64,000 bases of DNA, from contig OY776120.1 in NCBI GenBank assembly GCA_963675135.1, positions 11,126,001 through 11,190,000 on the forward strand, given 5' to 3'. Below, one piece after another: positions 59,903 to 64,000 of this stretch. The notes beneath the pieces were generated by a model. It saw only the letters and a list, made by a program, of their open reading frames with translations. It was not told the DNA's origin and ran no database searches. Each line of letters begins with the position of its first letter. The first letter of the stretch is position 1. The position numbers and the translations under genes were made by a program. The DNA is from Galeopsis tetrahit. Its lineage: Eukaryota; Streptophyta; Magnoliopsida; Lamiales; Lamiaceae.

Positions 59903-60868
59903 TGTGAGTGTTATCTCATAATCTCAAAATCAGCACAGTAAACTACTGAGCTGATAGGATCAGATAAGATGACTTAGGCCTTATCAGATGAGTTGAAGGG
60001 TTTCAATCAGATGAGAAGGTGATGCTTAGAATTCAGCACAGTTGGGATCAGCACAGTACTGGATTAAGATCAGTACTTCAGCGGACTGGACTAAGATCAG
60101 TACTTCAGCAGAGTGTACCAAGATCAGTACTTCAGCAGAGTAGATCAGCTCAGTACCAGATCAGCTCAGTACCAGATCAGCACAGTACTTGGGTCAGCAC
60201 AGTACCAGGTCAGCACAATACTTGGGTCAGCACAGTACTTGGTCAGTGCAGTTAAGATCATCACAGTATGAAGTCTATCAGCAGAGTTAGCTTTTGATCA
60301 TCAGAGCAGAAGAGTTGGGTATCAGAACACTAAGTAGTGATCTGATCTTTATGGGCAAGTCTTCTGGTTCGAAGTTAGTTAGTTTAACTAACAGTTTTAC
60401 GTTACAACAACTTGAGGGCATAACTACCATTTCAGTTGGGCAGTAACAGAGCACATGGGTTGTTACAAGCGGTTGCAAACGGTTGATAACTACTCAAAAC
60501 AGTTCCTAACAGCAGCAACTACCTTTGGTCTTTATAAACTCTTGTTTGTGTACATTGTAAAGGTTGACACCTTTTTGGGATGAGAGATTTAGTACGTTAT
60601 TGTATTGTTTGAGTTGTGTGAGTTCACGAGTGAAGTGAGGAAATATCCAATTCCGAGTGAATGAGTGTGTAAACATTCTTTATCAATCAAAGAAGTACTA
60701 GTCTGGTCCAGTGGATGTAGATCATATTGATCGAACCACTTAAATCCTTGTGTGCTGTTTGTCTCGTTGCTTACTTTTCTGAATTACTATCCTAGAGCAG
60801 TTATTTCTTCTATATTCAAGTGTTCTAATTAGTTGGAGACGTCTAGCTGATCGGAATCCATCTTGACA
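59903..60868 (+). repeat. 3' LTR of the Copia element
   Basis: 966 bp, TG...CA. Nearly identical to the 5' LTR but 30 bp shorter, chiefly because the U3 array (about 60034-60270) has two fewer units. The TATA box copy is at 60531-60539. Confidence 0.95.
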
Positions 60869-61160
60869 AGTTCCATATCAAAATCGACTAATTCGTGAGA
60901 CCAATCACACTCACACTGTTTACCAGCGGGGTCCCAATTAAAAGCAGAATTATATAAACTGATTCTCTATAATTTTTTTTTATTATATATATATAACAAA
61001 TCATATTACTATTAACACCTAGAATTGGATTACATTACATAACTTTTAACTTATAGTTTTCATAAAATATACTAATACATGATATGTACATTTTTTTTTT
61101 GAAGAGATGACACATATATATAGTAGTGAATTGCAAAATATTGAGGGGAGTCATGGACTC

Positions 61161-61197
61161 ATGGCCACCCCCACCATAGGCGTGCGTCCGCCCTTGA
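61161..61197 (-). mobile_element. Degenerate hAT terminus
   Basis: Read on the minus strand it is CAAGGGCGGACGCACGCCTA followed by TGGTGGGGGTGGCC. This lines up with the left end of the 367-1152 hAT element (CAGGGGCGGAACTACGTTGA then TAGTGGGGGTGGCC). The opposite end and a target duplication were not found, so this is a truncated or solo end. Confidence 0.5.
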
Positions 61198-61433
61198 TGG
61201 TGTCGTTGCCCCTTCCAGTTGCGAGGAAGTGGAAAAATGAGTGTATCCTTTGTTCACAAAAAAAATTAAAATCTTCATTCTCGTATGAGACGGTCCCTCA
61301 CTAAAATTGTCTCATAAAATTTTTTTTTTTTAAAAAATACACAGAAACATCAAAAACATAAAAGAAAGACAAATGACCACTTAATACCAAGATCCTAGGT
61401 CATAGGGACTATCAAGTTCTACAAAAAAAAATA

Positions 61434-61437
<4 letters not shown>

Positions 61438-61470
<33 letters not shown>
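61438..61470. repeat. (AT)n microsatellite
   Basis: About sixteen uninterrupted AT dinucleotides. Confidence 0.9.
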
Positions 61471-61472
<2 letters not shown>

Positions 61473-62112
61473 CACAAAGGGATGAAAGTCTACACAAGGC
61501 GCATGAAAAAACAATACTAGTACATCTTAACTTATGTTTACATCAAAAAAATTGTTTTCTTTCATCTACTATCGTTTACAAAATCATTAATGATTGATCG
61601 TACGACTGATCATTAGATTATGATCTATTTGTAAGCTGTCGACTGTAAGACCATACATACATGACTACTTTCAATTACATACAACATCTTCAACCATCAT
61701 TCCATGAGGCCGAGGTCATTCACCGCTTTTATTTCATTAAGAGTAATATACTAGTAAAATATCTAAAAAAATCAATTTCATTTATTAAAAAAAAAAAAAG
61801 AGCATATTGCCCAATTTCCCCACACACACATAAAGCAACAATTAATTGTTGGTCAATTAAGTAACTTTAGCTATTATTTTTCAAAAAGGTTTTCGACGTC
61901 CGTTTAATTAAATAAATATATAAAATTAATAATGAAAAAATCAATCTACGTAGTTCCATAACTAAATATATTTATACACGTCAAAATTCATTAACCAAAT
62001 AATATAAAATTTTGAAATAATGTATGAATCTGAAATAAGAACCGTTTATTAGCTCAGCTGCCATGACTGTTGTATATTAATATATTTACATAATAATATA
62101 TAGAGAGCTCTT

Positions 62113-62529
62113 TGTGAAAGGACACAACCTTTCGGTGAAGTTGCAATCTTTCAGTGAGTGAAAGATGCAACCCTTTGACAATGTGACTCTTCGGTGAAGT
62201 TGCAACCTTTCGGTGTAACTCTTGAGTATCTATAAATACTCAAAGGTGTGGAGAGTTGAAAAATGAAGTGAGTAATGAGAGTCTCTCTATATGTTAGGAT
62301 TTGAGTCTTATATTATTTTAAATCAGTTTATTTATACACTTGTGATTTCTGCTTCTGAAATTCGATAGAGTGTAACTATCGAGTTTTCGTGGAATAGGTT
62401 TTGTATCCTGGAAGGTTAATTCCTTATGAGAACCATTTACACCCGTGTGGGAGGAATTAATACCTTTAAAGATAGCATCGTTTTTCGGTGTGTCTAACCT
62501 ATCATTAACTCCATTACCCACAATATACA
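62113..62529 (+). mobile_element. Putative LTR of a second Copia-type element
   Basis: The block starts TGTGAAAGGACACAACC and ends ACAATATACA (TG...CA). It contains a TATA box (TCTATAAATACTC, about 62228-62240), short repeats of CTTTCGGTGAAGTTGCAA in the presumed U3, and near its end the sequence ATCATTAACTCCATTACCCA, a style of U5 end common in plant Copia LTRs. No second LTR is in view. Border choice is by pattern only. Confidence 0.4.
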
Positions 62530-64000
62530 AATTTTTTTAAAGGTATTAATATTCTGCAATGGAGTTAATTTTGGTGATGGCACAATTGAACGATAAAAAA
62601 TCTAGAGAGGTTGAACGGACTCAATTACGTGAAGAAGATGATTCACTCATTTTGCCAGGGAAGATTTAATTGTTTCAAATTCCTTTGTTATTTGATTTAC
62701 TGATATTTTAAGAATCATATGATTTTGATTCAGTAAATAAATGATCAATTAATTGACACAAATTGGTGGAATTGTTGAAGTACCGAAATGCTCTTCAATT
62801 GACAAACCATGAGAGAATTTGCAAAGGAACATTGTTCCAAAGAAAAATGCGGATGATCTTTCATGAAAAGCAAATAATGTCATCTAAGAACTTAAAAATG
62901 TCAATTGTTATCGGGATAATCAACTTTCCGAATCAATTCCGAATAGTAATAATTCAGGATGAAAGAAGAGACGCATCATATGAAGATAAATTGATCTCAT
63001 TACCATTATCATCTTCAATACGAGAAATTAAAGAAACTAAAATTTTCAATCTGAATGGGCGCATCTCTTCAACAAGAAAAGAGGAGCCGCCAATTGCAGT
63101 ACGCCAAGGGAAGCGGTGGAATTAAGCAAATGGGAAATAGACGCGAGAATTGAAATAGTGAGTTCCTTTCAATATTTAAGTTATATGGGTCTATTTAATA
63201 CTTGGGACGGTTGGAAAGAAATGACTATCCGGACTAACTGATTTTGAGGATTGAGCCGTTTGGAGTATGAGTTTGGTTTAGCCAAATTTTACTTCAGTCA
63301 AAATTGGTCCGAAAAATGTATAATATGTGAAATATCTTGATTGTGCATATCGAACTAAGGTTTGATTAGGATCAAGAAGGATAATGGTGATACACATTTG
63401 CTAGATAGTGCAAATTGTGATTGGAAATTAATCCAAGAGATATTAACTTGTATAATTCATTGGGGAATTATTAAAGAGTTAAGGGTGGCGATGAAGGCCC
63501 TTTGCATATGAATTTTATTTTAAAATGCAAACTGTGTAGAGTCTGAAGATATAATAATCATACTAAAAGTATGATGAAATGTTGAAAGTATGATCAAAGT
63601 GAAGAAGGTCATACTTGAGAGTCTTCCAACGAATTAAATGCTAGCAAATTTGTGAGCAATCTTTTTATTGGGAAATAAAATCAAAAGGTCGTAAGAGATA
63701 TGGAACTATTACCGATAAAATAAGATGTCTTGATTGAAACCCACTCCATCTTAAGGTACAAGTGAAAAATTGGTACCTTATGAATTGAGTTTGCAAAGGC
63801 AATTCAATATTAGACATCGGTGAAATGGAAACTGAGATACATTTCAAAGTGCACATAACGTGGAAATAGTGGGGGTAAGACTATTTCTATTTCGAAAGCT
63901 CTGTATCTGACCTGTGCACTTTCTTTTACCACAACAAGTTAAGGTTGGATTCTAACAAAATCCTTAATAGACTCATAGCTCTGTGGAATGCGTTGTGGAC
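62530..64000 (+). other. Possible internal region of the second element, decayed
   Basis: The sequence follows the LTR-like block and is rich in short broken frames. The longest (about 62763-63125, 120 codons, beginning VELLKYRNALQLTN) does not match a family I recognise. The region runs off the window end, so the partner LTR may lie beyond 64000. No host gene is supported. Confidence 0.3.

Larger units (their letters stand above)
54762..60868 (+). mobile_element. Near-complete Copia LTR retrotransposon (Tnt1/Tork-like)
   Basis: The element is 6,107 bp. LTRs at 54762-55757 and 59903-60868 both start TGTGAGTG and end CTTGACA. They are flanked by a 5-bp duplication, AGTTC (54757-54761 and 60869-60873). 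A primer-binding-like stretch (GGCGCCGTCTGTGGGA) follows the 5' LTR. A polypurine tract (AAAGGTGGAGA) lies at 59890-59900. By eye the LTRs differ by about eight substitutions plus copy-number changes in a U3 repeat, so insertion was recent. Domain order (gag, protease, integrase, reverse transcriptase, RNase H) is that of Ty1/Copia elements. The polyprotein is broken twice (separate entry), so this copy is not autonomous. Confidence 0.96.
60869..62112. other. Intergenic right of the Copia element
   Basis: Starts with the target-site copy AGTTC and continues the sequence interrupted upstream of the PPR gene. Contains AT-rich runs, a hAT-like terminus (61161-61197) and an AT microsatellite. No gene is supported. 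Confidence 0.5.

Overview
The window is nuclear DNA from a flowering plant, most likely a eudicot. The signs are intron-rich genes with GT/AG junctions, plant-specific families (GDSL lipase, GLV/RGF peptide, WIT nuclear-envelope protein, PPR editing factor, AVT6-type transporter), AT-rich intergenic DNA and plant-type transposons. The species cannot be named from the sequence alone. Exon structures were built by hand from splice signals and reading-frame continuity. The six multi-exon models close in frame to a stop, and the PPR gene is a single exon.

Layout. 1-3436: transposon-rich (a hAT element nested in a larger inverted-repeat element, then a MITE). 3437-4991 (+): GDSL esterase/lipase, five exons. 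5400-6223 (-): a small secreted-peptide gene of the GLV/RGF/CLEL family, five exons. 6224-19329: 13 kb without a host gene, holding a Tourist-like MITE, two divergent decayed Copia fragments, a pair of LTR-like arms in inverted orientation, a Stowaway-like MITE, a Mutator-like element with a duplicated left end, and a local duplication. 19330-22574 (+): ABHD17/Bem46-type serine hydrolase, five exons. 24206-32041 (-): kanadaptin-like FHA protein, twelve exons. 34364-37302 (-): AVT6-type amino acid transporter, five exons. 37303-46100: AT-rich, with a SINE-like fragment, a MITE and two Mutator/hAT-like elements lying almost side by side, one carrying a GC-rich palindromic cassette. 47760-51182 (+): WIT-type tail-anchored coiled-coil protein. 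51871-54501 (-): a PPR protein matching MEF13 (At3g02330). 54762-60868 (+): an almost complete, young Copia retrotransposon with both LTRs and a 5-bp target duplication, inserted 260 bp upstream of the PPR start codon. 60869-64000: older transposon debris, including an LTR-like block that probably begins another Copia-type element running off the window.

The host genes do not form a pathway. They are unrelated genes acting in lipid or ester metabolism, peptide signalling, membrane-associated hydrolysis, an FHA-scaffold role in the nucleus, vacuolar amino acid transport, nuclear-envelope anchoring and organelle RNA editing. No undescribed biological system was found. The items most worth a second look are the unusually spaced GLV/RGF peptide, the GC-rich palindrome cassette at 45.55-45.84 kb, the inverted LTR pair at 14.0-15.15 kb, the Mutator-like element with two left ends, and the young Copia insertion beside the PPR gene.
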